Assembly (NCBI RefSeq): GCF_000002595.2
Contig: NC_057009.1
Location: 8,529,709 to 8,593,708, forward strand
Reading direction: 5' to 3'
DNA length: 64,000 nucleotides
DNA from: Chlamydomonas reinhardtii
Lineage: Eukaryota; Chlorophyta; Chlorophyceae; Chlamydomonadales; Chlamydomonadaceae
Part shown: positions 47,151 to 58,190 of the stretch, piece after piece
Numbering within the stretch: the stretch's first letter is position 1
How the letters are laid out: every line of letters starts with the position of its first letter
The notes under the pieces: model-generated
What the model was told of the DNA's origin: nothing
Databases searched by the model: none
What the model saw: only the letters and a program-made list of their open reading frames with translations
Translations under genes and position numbers: made by a program

Positions 47151-50100
47151 CTACCCCGCCCGCATCGCGCTGCCCATCCTGCCGTACCCATCGCCCCCCA
47201 TCCCCGTTGCCGTACTACCCAGCCCCATGCTGGCGCCATCACCGTACGACTCCAGCAGCCCGCCGCCACTGCGCGGCCCCTCTTCCCCGTCGTACGCGCC
47301 GCCACTGCCGCCGCCACCCCCGCCGCCTCCCTCCTCGTCGCTGCTGTCGCTGCCGCGGGTGCCCGGCCGCCCGTTGGCGGCCTCACCGAACGCCGCAGCG
47401 GCGTGCGGGCCCAGGTACCTGTGGGCAGCGGCACAGTGCAAGGCAGCAACGGCTGTGAATACACTTGACAAGGTGATGAGCAGTCAAGCATGCAATCGGG
47501 CACACGGCTTGACAGCACCCAATGCTACCCGCGCCCTTCCACCGCATCGCGCCACATCCCAATGCCAGGTCCCCAGCCCTCCTCCAACCCATGCCGTCCC
47601 ATCCGCGCAACACCCAATGCAGCTCAGCGTCAACTACACCCACCCCCGCCTGACCACCTGACCACGAGCATCCACCGCATTACAGTATTACACCCTTCCG
47701 CCTCCCGACCTAAGCACTCACTTGTGCCGCACCCACGGCGGCCACAGCACGTAGAACACCGCGCCCGTGTCGGCGTCCACCAGCCCCCACTGCGTGGCGT
47801 CCTTGAGCAGGTGGAATGCCGCCACCAGGTGGTGCCGCTTGGCCAGCGTGTTCATGTAGGAGGTCAGGTCGCCCTCGGACACGGCGCGGGATTTGTCGAA
47901 CGACACCACCACACTGCCGTTGCTGTCCTCGAAGATCTGGACAAGGAGGAGTTTGAGATGGTGGTGGAGATGGTGGTGGTGGAGATGGTGGTGGTGGTGG
48001 TGGTGGTGGTGGTGGTGGTGGTGGTGGTGGTGGTGGTGGTGGTGGTGGTGGTGGTGGTGGCGGCGGCGGCGGTGGTGGTGGTGGTGGGAGACTGGGAGTC
48101 AGTGGAAGGGGAGGGTGTGTGCAGCGGCAAGCTCCCAGCCCCGCAACCAGCTCAACACCAGGCCGCCGCAACCGCAAGTCGCAACCCATATGCCTGCCAG
48201 CGCCCCGCCCCGCCCTGTCCCAGGCCCCCCGCTACCCCAGCGCCCCAGCAGCACCGCGCCCCCGGCAGTCACCTGCAGGAAGCCGGTGGGCCAGTCCTCG
48301 CTCAGCTGCCGACACAGCCCCATCATGCATTCGTCCAGCCGCCCCTTGAGGGACGTGGCAGACTTGGGCCGGCCCGCCGGGTAGAAGGGGCCCGCCACCA
48401 CCCTGTGGCGTGTGCGTGTGGTGTAGCGTGGGTTTGGTGTGGTGCGGTGTGGTGCGAGGTGTGGTGTGAGGTGTGGTGTGAGGTGGTGTGAGGTCCACAA
48501 CACCACAGCGTCCTTCCACACCGCAGAGCCCCGTCCGCATCCCCACGCCTGCCCTAGTACCCGCCCGCGCCCCGCACCCACGCCCCCCACCCCGTTTCTT
48601 TTGGATTGGAATGAACTACCCCAACCCCAACCCCCAACCAACCCCCCCCCCACAAACCCTGAAGCCCCCTTACAAATCCTGCCGCCCACCCACCTGGACC
48701 TGCCCACGTCATTGTCCGCCAGCACGCTGCTGTCGTACGCCTCCGCCGGGTCGGTCACGTAGGCGAATTCGGAGAAGGCGGGGGCGCCGCGGGGGGGCGC
48801 GGGGGGAGCTCGCACCACGAACTCGGAGGGCGTGGTCTGACTCAGCTTGTGCTTGAGCCGGTCGAACTTGCCCATGAGCTTGACGCGGTCGTATTCGGAG
48901 GGCAGGTACTCAAACTGTGTGAACATCTGCGTGGCGTAGATGGGGGGGAGGGTGTGTCGGAAGATGGGGAGAGCATAGAGTTGTTGGGTTGAGAACTTCA
49001 AAGCCGCCGCAGCCGCCAGCCCACGCCAGCCCGTAGCTGCACCCAAGCGTGGTGGCTCGGTCCACCTCGCCCAAACCCACAGGTTCCCTCCCCCGCCACC
49101 TCACAAACACACAGGTGCCTCCAGGTCCAACCCCGTGTGCCCACCCGACAACAGACACCCCTCCAACTCACCCCGCTGAGCGGGTGGATGCGCGCCACCT
49201 GCTTCTGCCCTACACTCAGCGGCATGGCCAGCGGCCCGCCCTCCAGCCCGTAGCTCAGGTCGGCGCGCCGCCCGCGGTCGCCGCTGGTGTCGCCCGCCCG
49301 CTCGCGCTGCGCCGCCGCCACCAGCTCCTGATACAGGCGCTCGCGGAAGTCGGGGTTGAGGGCGTTGGGCAGTGAGCGGATGCCGCAGATGTTGGCGGTG
49401 GACCAAACCGTGCGCACGTGCTCGCTGGCGGATTGAGCCGCGCAGGCGTCCAGCGGGCCTTTGGGCTGCACCCGCGTGGTGCTGAGGTGGTGCGGAGGAG
49501 GCGGGGGCGGCGGGGGAGAGGAGGGCTCGGGCGGGGGCGGGGGCGAGGCGGGAGCCGCGGGGTCAGAGGTGGCGGCGGGGCTGGAAGCGGAGGCGGCGGC
49601 TGAGGCGGCGGAGCGCGGCCTCGAGCCGGCGGCGCTGCTGGGCAGGGGCGGCAGCGGCGGCGGTGGTGCTGCTGCCACTGCTGTTGCAAGTGATGACGAT
49701 GGCAGGGCTGCAGGTGCGAGCGACGGCTCCGCAACGGGCTGGCCCGCACTGCTGCTGGTGCTGGTGCTGGGTGCTCGCCGGACGGGACCGCTGGTGTTGG
49801 AGGCGAAGGACAGCCCGCGCGGCAGCAGCGGCGGCTGCGCCGCGGCCGACGATGTCGATGGCGCCGACGGCTCGAGTGGCTCGGTGCTCCCCGGCCGCGA
49901 CCCCTGCCGCTGCGACTGCGACTGGGACTGGGACTGTGACAGCTGCCCTGCTCCCACGAAGCTTGTCGCCCGGGAGGCAGCACCGCTGGGGGCCCCGCTA
50001 GCGCTAGGCGCGGAGGCCTGCGGCCTGTCCGTCGCCGCCGCCGCCGAGCCGCCGCTCTGCTGCTTCCGCAGTGAGGAGGAAGCCGCCGACACCGCCGACG

Positions 50101-51280
50101 CCTCCGGCGCGGCCGCAGGGGCAGCCGAACTGAAGGAGGCGCCTCGGCTCGCACCCGTCCCTGCTGATGCGGATGGTTCTAGTGCCGGCGGCGCCGCCGA
50201 CGATGAGAAGGATCCCGCCTTAGAGGCCGGCTTTGAGCCCGCTGTCGACCCAGGCCCCGGCGCCGATTCACTGACCGCTGGCGGCGCCGCTGCCGCTGAC
50301 GCTGACGCTGTCTGGGAGGAGAATGACTCACGTTTGGAGGCGGCGCCGCTGGCCGCGGTAGCGGCGGCTGCGCCGGAGGCGGAGCCGGAAGCGGAGCCAG
50401 AGGATGCGCGCGCTACGCTGCTAGCGTTACGTGAGGGCGCGGCGGAGGCGATGCTGGCGAGCACCGCCTCCTTGGCTGCGGCCAGCTGCTCAGGATCCGC
50501 CTGGATTCGGTACACCGCGCTGGCGGCCCGCTCGAAGGAGGGCGAGATGTAGGTCAGGATCTTGCCGCTGTGCTCCGGCACCTCCTCCTCGCCGCCACCC
50601 TCCGGCCCTTCCGCTGCATCCGCGGTCGGCTCCTCGCCCACGCCTCTAGGCTCTGTGTTGCCGGCCTCGGCCTCGGCCTCGGCCTCGGCCTCGGGCTCCG
50701 GCTCCGGCTCCGGCTCTGGCTCGGCGGCCGCTGGCTCGGCAGCCTCCGTGTCGTCTGCCGCCTCGTCGTGTTCGTGAAATGCGTCATCTGCATACGAGTC
50801 GTCGCCCGCACCCGCATCCTCCGCGGCTTCGGGCTCCGCGGCTTCGGGCTCCGCAGCTTCGGGCTCGGGCTCCGCTGCTTCGGGCTCCGCGGCTTCGGGC
50901 TCCGCTGCTTCGGGCTCGGGCTCCGCGGCTTCGGGCTCCGCGGCTTCGGGCTCCGCTGCTTCGGGCTCGGGCTCCGCGGCTTCGGGCTCCGCGGCTTCGG
51001 GTTCTGCCTCCGTGTCAGCCCCTGCCCCCGGCTCTACATAGTCGTCACCAGGCGCCATCCCAGCATCGTCTGTGTGGGGTTAGGAGGAACAGCCATGCTT
51101 GGCAACCGCGGCGGAGGTAAACAAGGGTAGCCTCTGGCCAGCGGCACCTAAGACAAGGCTGCTGCCAACTCAGTCGCACAATACTGTCGCTTGCCGCTTA
51201 CCCGCTTGTCGCTCCTCAGTAGCGCCCTCTGTTGGGTCTGCGCCCTCAAGAGTCGGGGGCGGGGCAACCTCTGGGTCCAT
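47151..51280 (-). CDS. Glu/Pro/Ala-rich repeat protein, unknown function
   Basis: Six exons in phase, 51280-51202, 51069-49172, 48926-48694, 48402-48273, 47936-47722 and 47418-47151, give 940 aa. The N-terminus is acidic (MDPEVAPPPTLEGADPTEGA) and leads into EPEAAEPEA repeats, then a long Ser/Ala/Pro-rich region. Conserved-looking parts are EHSGKILTYISPSFERAAS, the stretch QSASEHVRTVWSTANICGIR with SLPNALNPDFRERLYQELV, FEYLPSEYDRVKLMGKFDRL, and LSEDWPTGFLQ. Exon 5 has SDLTSYMN-like GDLTSYMNTLAKRHHLVAAF and GAVFYVLWPPWVRHK. A Gly-rich tail follows. No domain is recognised; a cytoskeletal or ciliary role is conceivable but unsupported. The start used here lies one exon upstream of the internal MAPGDD methionine and keeps the frame open. 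Confidence 0.7.
47956..48090 (+). repeat. (GGT)n trinucleotide microsatellite
   Basis: Around 40 GGT/GGA/GGC triplets, mostly pure GGT from about 47,985 to 48,058, in the intron before exon 5 of the Glu/Pro-rich protein gene (ACC repeats on the gene strand). Confidence 0.95.
50660..51015 (-). repeat. coding minisatellite EPEAAEPEA and EAEA tracts
   Basis: On the minus strand, tandem 12-18-bp units of GAG-CCC-GAA-GCC type encode EPEAAEPEA repeats (about 50,820-51,010), followed after a unique acidic stretch by EPEP and EAEA runs (about 50,660-50,735). Copies alternate GCGGAG and GCAGCGG variants in a regular higher-order pattern. Confidence 0.9.
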
Positions 51281-54029
51281 TACGTCGCGCGCCCTGTTGC
51301 TAACTTGGTTCAGCACATCCGCTGTTTGTCGCTACGCTTTTTAAGCCAGAGATAAGGTTTGCGCTGAAACAAAGCTATGCACTTGTACAAATTGTCGCCA
51401 AGAGTAATAGCGTGACTTCTAGCCAGTGTCGCGTGTCAATTTAGTATAAACATAACCTTGTAGCTCGTTGTGCTTTGCGCATCGGCAAGAAACCACGAAA
51501 CCGGCAACGTCAGTTTCCTCCCGACGTTCCGTCGATACAGGGTAAGGAGCTACGACCGCGCGGCCTAGGAAGTGTTATGATATTGCCTCTATAAATATAA
51601 GGTCGATAGGATGTTCTGGTGGCATGGTACACGAACGTCATTCTGGACATGAACATCCACCCGGACCATCCGACCCCTGCATGCCGCCTGGTCGACACCC
51701 GCCTTCCCCGCGCCTGCACAAACTCCGCAACCTCATCACGATGTCTATGTGGGCCGGGGGAACCCCTCGAGAACCCCCCTGCTGGGAGCCGCTCCGCTAA
51801 GCAAGCCGGCGTACCCACCCAGCGGAGAGCCTTCCCCAGGGCCCGCCCGCAGCGCCGCAGAGTGCGCCTCCTGGCAGGCCCAACCGCAGCACTCCATTGC
51901 CCCGCGGCAGCCGTGCTGCCCCTGCAGCCGCTCACCGCCCCCTCCAACCTCCTCCTCCTTAACCACCGTCGCTCTTAGTAGTAGTGCGCGGGTGGGAGCC
52001 AGACAGCGCAACGGCACCTGCTGCGAGCGGCCCGTGCTCCTCTTCCTTCTCCTCCTCCACCTCCGCTGCTGCCGCACCCACCACCCTCCGCCTCTGCCAA
52101 CCACGCGGCCACGCCTCGCCCACTTGAACACGGCACGCGGTGACACTGTGACAGTGGTTTGAGCATACAGGCCACTCACGCACGCCCGCGATCCACCTGC
52201 TGCGCCGTCGCCCATCAGGCCCACCTCTCATGCCAGCGTCAGCAGGTCCCCCAATGCAATCTCTCATGCTGGGACCTCCGTCATTTGTTGATTTGTAGCA
52301 GAGCCTGCTCCAGCTCCAGCTCCAGCTCCTGCAACGCGCCAGACGCCAGGCGCCCACGGCACGTGGGGCTGCCGGCTGCGGCTGCGACCGCGGCATCGCC
52401 TCCGCCAGCGCCCTCCGGAACCGCCAGGGCTGCCAGGTTGAGCACGGTCATCAGCTCTGTGTCGATCAGGAACCCGTGCCTCCTCCACCTCCGCCACCTC
52501 CATCATCAGCAGCACCAACCGTGTCTGCAGCAGCGCCCAACACGCCCGCCACGTCAATGTCACACAGAAGGAACCGCCGCCAGCTGGCGGCCTCGGCAGC
52601 GGCGGTTCCGGCGGTGGCAATCAGCCATCAGGGCGAGTGCCACATGGACGTCCTTCGAGCCAGCAACACCCCCAGCCAGCTGCAGATGTCGGTGGCGTAA
52701 CAAAACCTGCATGGTGCCGCTGCACCGTTGGCGCACCATCAGCCAGCCGCCGCGAACACGTCTCGTACGTCTTGCATGTCACTTTGGGGGTACTGTCATT
52801 TGCTTCATCGGCACCCTCAGAACGGCTCGTGTTTACGATACACACACACCTCGGCTTCTCTCCTTCAGCCCAAGCACTGACCAAGGGCCCTTGGCTATGC
52901 TGCTGCACCTCTCCTCCCCGCCACGGTCTCTCACGCAAAGTCTCGTCTCGCCTCGTCCTAAAAGGCCGCACGCCCGCAGGCAAAGCCGCCAACTGGCGTC
53001 CAGGTGCGTCTCGTCACGCACGGCATACAGCACCTCTCGACAGCCCGCGGCAATTGGCCAGCAGCAGCAAACACGCTGCCCCCCCCCCCGACCCGGCCTG
53101 GCCCGGGTGCACCTCTCTCTTCACGTCGTGTGGAGCCTTGCCTGCAGCCCGCGTAACGGTTGGCCAAATGCTGGCCCTACCTACCCTACACAAAACAACG
53201 CGTACGAGAGCTACCCACGTATACATCCACCTGGAATAGCATTATTGGAATGGACTGCTGTGCCTCTCGATGCACGCAAATCCTCAAAAGAGATACGTCA
53301 CGCATGTTGTGTATGAATGCGTGGAGTTAGGGCAGCTGCCAGAACCTGCAACTCAGCCGCAACTCAAGACGCATGTGCACTCAGCAACTCCTACTCAGCA
53401 AGCAACGCTCCTAAACCCCTACGTATTTCAACTGGGTGCAATCTTCTCCAATGTACACGCAAACACACTGGGCACGGCCGTCCCGTAATTCGACCCCTGA
53501 TGAGCAATCACTCATGGGGCGAACGGGATCCCAATCGTGCCCACAACCAAGCAGACTGTGCTGCACGCGGCACAACCCCTCAACCCTCTCGAGTCTCACA
53601 GCGGTCTCTCCACTGAGCCACCGCAACAGTAACTGCAGCTATCAAGGCCAGGCGCATGCCCAGCCACACCCATAGCGACAACTCAAACCTAACTTCAAAT
53701 TGAGACAACAACACAGGACCTGCGCTTCGGTTGAGGCCCATACACGTGGCGAGTATGCATTTGCATGGCCGTGGTCCTTAGCCTTGGTTGTCCAGGTCAC
53801 CCCGCATGCGGTTCCCTCGCGCAGTCCATCCCGCGCATTCAAACGACCCACACCCCTGTTTTGAGGGATGACTCACTCCTTAGACGCTCGAGTAGCTGTT
53901 TCCTTTGCTGGTCCCCCGTGAGCATGGCGTGCCGGGCCGTGCCGCACCACAACATGCCATACGTCTCATCCCTTCCCTCCGGCAGGCCGCAGCTGCGTTC
54001 TACACCTTACGACACCACTCCATGCCATC
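51281..54029. other. 2.7-kb region without a confident gene
   Basis: Between the Glu/Pro-rich gene start and the acyltransferase stop, both on the minus strand. It holds the promoter of the former and 3' UTR of the latter. A CTATAAATATAAGG stretch at 51,589-51,602 may be a TATA-like element. Coding-like but frame-interrupted sequence at 52,281-53,080 is listed separately. Confidence 0.45.
52281..53080 (-). pseudogene. candidate decayed or unmodelled gene
   Basis: Three consecutive minus-strand reading frames look protein-like but do not join. They are: about 53,075-52,835 (REVLYAVRDETHLDASWRLC); about 52,750-52,600 (MQVLLRHRHLQLAGG, then KDVHVALALMADCH); and about 52,600-52,500 (SWRRFLLCDIDVAGVLGAAA). 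A fourth, 52,478-52,281, has GFLIDTELMTVLNLAAL and ends LQELELELEQALLQINK-stop. Neighbouring frames switch without plausible splice sites between them, suggesting frameshifts in a dying gene, or exons I cannot resolve. Family unknown. Confidence 0.3.
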
Positions 54030-57000
54030 TCACGAAGCGGTGACAGCGGACAGCAGCCAGGCCCGCACGCCCTGTGCGACACCGGCACCGCCGCCGCCGG
54101 CGGCCGCCGGCACCACCGCCGCAACCGCCGGCAGCAACACCGCCTCTAGTCGCGCCGCCGCTGCCGCCGCGGCCGCCACCGCGCGGTCGCCCTGTGCCAT
54201 TAGCGCGTCGACCATGCCGGTGGTGCGCATGGGCGGATACCACAGCACCGAAAGCTGCGGGGTGGATGGGAAAGGGGAAGGAGGTTCGGTGCAAGTCAGG
54301 AGCATTGGCACGCAACGCGGATTGCGGTGAGCGGTTCCCTAGGGCGTGGCCACACAGTGCCAGGCACAGCAGCGGCCGTAAGGATTCTGCCAGCCTTCCC
54401 ACAATAACAGCAACACATCCACAGCGCGCCCAGTTCTAGCAAGTAAGGGCTGCGTGTTACAGGCGCTGCGCACGTCACGCACCATGGACATGAACAGCAG
54501 CTGGGTCATGACGCGCGCCGCCCACAGCGGCACACGCACGCCGGCACGCCGCGTGGCCTTGCGCAGCTCCGACTCCACCATCAGGATCACCGCCTGCCGG
54601 CAACACACAGCCGGACAGCCCCGCTCAGTGCCCCGTGTAACACACGTGCCGACAATCGTCCACATCTTGTGTGTGCGCACATGTGTCCTCCCACACAGCA
54701 ACCCGATTTCCCTCTTACCAACTGCCCTCTATGCCATCCCACCCACCCACCCACCGCTCCACACCTGCAACCCAAATGTCCTCTCCCTGCCTGCCTGCCC
54801 CACCGCAGCCCCCACCCCTACCCCTACCCAGTATCCACCCTCACCTGCAGTGTGAACAGCAGCAGCCAGCTGCCGCCGGTGGTGCGGCCAGTCATGGTGA
54901 ACGCCACCAGCTCGTGCCACACCCCGCTGGCGAAGAAGGTCAGCAGCCCCGACAGGAAGCGGCGCAGCCGCACGTCCCCGCCGCCACCGCCGCGGCTGCT
55001 GCTGACGCAGCTGTGCGCCACAGACGGCGGCGCTGCGGGTGCGGGAGCTCGTGCGGGTGTGGGCGCAGGTGCGGCCTGGGTGCTATCGGCAGCAGGATCG
55101 GCGGCCGGGCGCTGGCTGTTGACACGGCGGCGGCGTAGCCCATTGGGGCTGACGCCGCCGGCAGGCCCCGTCTCTCCATCCTCCTCCTTCTCCGCCGCCG
55201 GCACCCCCTCAGCAGCGGCTTCGGCCTTGACCTGATCACCGCAGCCGACTTCGGCGGCCTCCGCGCCGGCAGTAGTCGCCAGCAGCCCTGCACACGACTG
55301 GACGGGGTCGCGCTGGAAGCTGTCGCCGCTGCAGCTGTCGCCGCTGGGGAGGTGCGGCGACGTGGCGGCGGCGGCGCTGCTGCGGCCGGCGCTCCACTCC
55401 GACTGCAGCAGTGTGCGGCTGCCGCTGCTGCTGGGGTCCAGGCTGCAGGCCGCATCACTGCGCGACCGGTGGGAAGAAGTCGGCGAGGTCATGGCGGTGG
55501 AGTCGGTTGCGCCAGCGGTCGCGTCAGCAGCGGTCAGAGCGATGGTGGGAATGGGCTCATCGGAGTTCAGCTCGGCGGTGGGTGTGTCGGCACCCGCGGC
55601 CGCGGCCCAGGCCGCCACTTCGGCATGTGACGGCCGCGCGTCGGCAGTAGCAGGCGCGGCCGCTACAGCTGCTGCCAGGGGGGTGGCGGGCGTCTGGAAG
55701 GGCGTGGCAGAGCTGGAGTCGGCCGGGGTGGCTGCGGCCGCCCGGGACGCGGACGAAACTGAGGTCGTGCCTGAGGGGCCGTCCGCGAAGAAGCGACCTG
55801 TGGTGGCAGCGGGCAGAGGGATGCCAGTGGTGTACATGTGCTAGGCGGAAGGAAGGCAGGGCATGGCGCGCACAGTGGGATGCACTGCAGCCCACTCTGG
55901 CTGCAGGATCCATGAGCACCCGCGCTATTGCATGACGCCCTAGCCCCGAATCCCCAGTGCCAAAACTCGCAGACGCCTCCCACGCCCCACGCCCCGCACA
56001 CCCCGCCCCCTGCTCTGCCCCTCTCACCCTCCATGGCCGGCTCGTAGAAGGCCGCCTTGAGCACCGAGGACACCGTCAGGTTCCAGCGCCGAGCCCACAG
56101 GTCGGTGAACGAGGAAGACTGCAACCGTGACACAGGGCAGAGCCACAGGCCACCGGCGGGCGGCAGTAGGTTACACCGCCCATACCGCGTACAACCAGCC
56201 ACACATACACACATACACACCCGCACATGTCCACGGCGCCTTGTGCTTCCCGCTACGGCCACACCTCCTATTACCAGCACCCACCAGCCACACTCGGTCG
56301 AAGTGCGGCTCCGCCGCCACGCCCCAGCCCGCCAGCGCCGCCGCATCCACCAGGTCGCCGCAGCCGTCCACCTCCAGCAGTAGCGCTGCGCCGCCGCCGC
56401 AGTGGCAGGCCAGCATCAGCCACCGCGCAACCAGGACCGCCCGGGGCGAGGCGGTGGGGGCGGCAGCCAGCCTGCGGGGCGGGATCGGGGGGAAACGGAG
56501 AGGGGGCAGGGTCGAGCGGACCGGGCATATGCAGTGTGGGTCGGGTGGTAAGGTCGACTACGGGAAACGCCACCTGACGGCACGCACACATCGTGAAACG
56601 CGCAATACACACACACACGCATGTATGGCCGCACGCACCTCTCCACGCGGTGGATCGCCCAGAGTGTGGAAGCCACCAAACCGGCAAAGCACGCTGCACA
56701 CACATGGAAGACGGGGTGAGGGCTCGGCACGGGCTGGGTAATGGTGATTCCCAAGCAGTGCACAACTACACGTACCGTGCATTGCATACGGCAGTCATGC
56801 GTGCAAGCCCCCACACTCACTGAGCTTGGTGAGGCCGGCGCGAACCTTGCGGAGCGCGATCGCGGCATGCTTGGAGCGCTCTGTGTGGAGATGGACGGAC
56901 GCAGACGTGGGCGGAGGTGAAGGTGGGGTGGCGCAGGCGTGGGTGGTGCCCCCGTTGGGTGAAGTACAGGTGACAGGACAGCCATAGGATGCGATGTGGG

Positions 57001-57533
57001 TTTGAGCGTCCACTATTGAAAGACAATAGCTGTGCATGCAGCACGTATAACGCACGAACCTGGTGCGGATGGCAGGGGAATGACGGGCAGCAGCATCACG
57101 CCGAGGAACGTCCACAAGTCAAGGTCGGGTTTGGCCAGGCAGCCCCGGCCCTGCGCCAGCGCAATCGCCTACATGGGCAAGGTGAACGCGGGAGCCAAAT
57201 TAGCGAGATTTTTACTCGCTGGGGCGCGACGGGCGCGCGTGCGTTGAGGGCGACCCTGTGACGCAGCGCTTTTGCAACATCCACGAGTCAGCCAAGGCCC
57301 GCCCTCGGCGGGCGCCGACGAAGGAGACGCACCTTGAAGGCGCTCATACTCAAGATACAGCACAATGACTGTGCCAGCAGGGGGTCCTCGCGGCCATTAA
57401 GTATCGGTAGCGCGAAGAAAGCGAACGCAATGGCGACGAGCACGAGTGCCCGAAGCGGCCGGGACAAGCGCCGAGCGGCGTATGACCCGGCCGCCAAAGC
57501 TATAGAGCTTGCAGCAACGAGGTGCAGCGCCAT
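54030..57533 (-). CDS. MBOAT-family wax-synthase-like acyltransferase
   Basis: Membrane-bound O-acyltransferase of the plant wax synthase type, expected to transfer acyl groups from acyl-CoA to a lipid alcohol in the ER; substrate unknown. Exons on the minus strand: 57533-57333, 57168-57060, 56880-56821, 56693-56639, 56471-56285, 56118-56028, about 55,840-54,845 (5' boundary unresolved in phase), 54593-54483 and 54254-54030. Exon 1 has two hydrophobic helices (LVLVAIAFAFFALPIL); exon 2 has WTFLGVMLLPVIPLP. The family motif FTDLWARRWNLTVSSVL is followed, after an Ala/Ser/Thr-rich insertion of roughly 250 residues, by LLTFFASGVWHELVAF with the conserved MBOAT His. Ends in an Ala-rich tail. The large insertion between the two catalytic segments is unusual. 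Divergent from the PAQR gene. Confidence 0.75.
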
Positions 57534-58190
57534 CGTGGCGAGCGCTACGCTGCCAGGTTTGTAGCGGAAGCCCAAGCGCCAGACGACGAGCCTTCGGCGT
57601 CTTAGACGTTGAAGATATTTAGTGTAGAGCTGGGTTATGATTGTGTGGATAAGAGCATTCTCTAGTTTGATGGACGCGCTCGGATTCGAGAATGTCAAGC
57701 CGGGGCCAACGCTCGATGGGCCTCCATTCTGCCCTCCGGGCGGCCCCCTCGCAGATACCCTGGAGTTAAATGCATTTGTATACTCATATGCAGAACTTGG
57801 GGGCTGGGGGCTGACATGGGGCTGCCATGCACCCGTGGCACGGTTGCCCAGCCGAGCGCGGCTATCCCCGGGGCTGGATGACCGATGCGCTACAACTGCC
57901 ATCTGACAGTTCTGGTGATGCCAGGCATATATGTATAAGGACTCTCTATCCCGCCGCATTATGCTCGTTGGCTTAGCAGCGCGTCAACCGCGTTGCATGC
58001 GAGACAGGAAGGTGCCGACCGGCAACCGCAAAGCGAAGCGACGCCCTACTCAGTTGTGTATACATACACTGCACGCTTTCTTGGCAAGCTCAGCATATGT
58101 GAAGTGCACAAACAACATCGCTTGCACCAAAGTCAAATTCCTCGAGTTGCTTACACCTTCGCGCGTGTTGACGAACTTGAGCGCCTCGCG
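57534..58190. promoter_or_regulatory. divergent promoter between acyltransferase (-) and PAQR gene (+)
   Basis: 657 bp between the two start codons. TATAAGG at 57,934-57,940, preceded by CATATATG, is a TATA candidate for the plus-strand gene, giving a leader of about 220 nt. The acyltransferase frame stays open upstream of its chosen ATG, so a longer N-terminus is possible. Confidence 0.45.

Noticed and set aside
45577-47151. Joining the Glu/Pro-rich gene to the exons at 46,063-45,577 as one gene
   Set aside because: The Glu/Pro-rich frame has its own stop at 47,151, and the downstream exons have their own ATG, transit peptide and in-phase splice sites.
47864-48130. Open frames of poly-Thr/Pro or poly-Val over the GGT repeat
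   Set aside because: Artefacts of the trinucleotide repeat; the conserved exon ends before it at 47,936.
52159-53316. 385-codon plus-strand open frame
   Set aside because: His/Pro/Arg-rich low-complexity product; appears to be the antisense shadow of the coding-like minus-strand segments.
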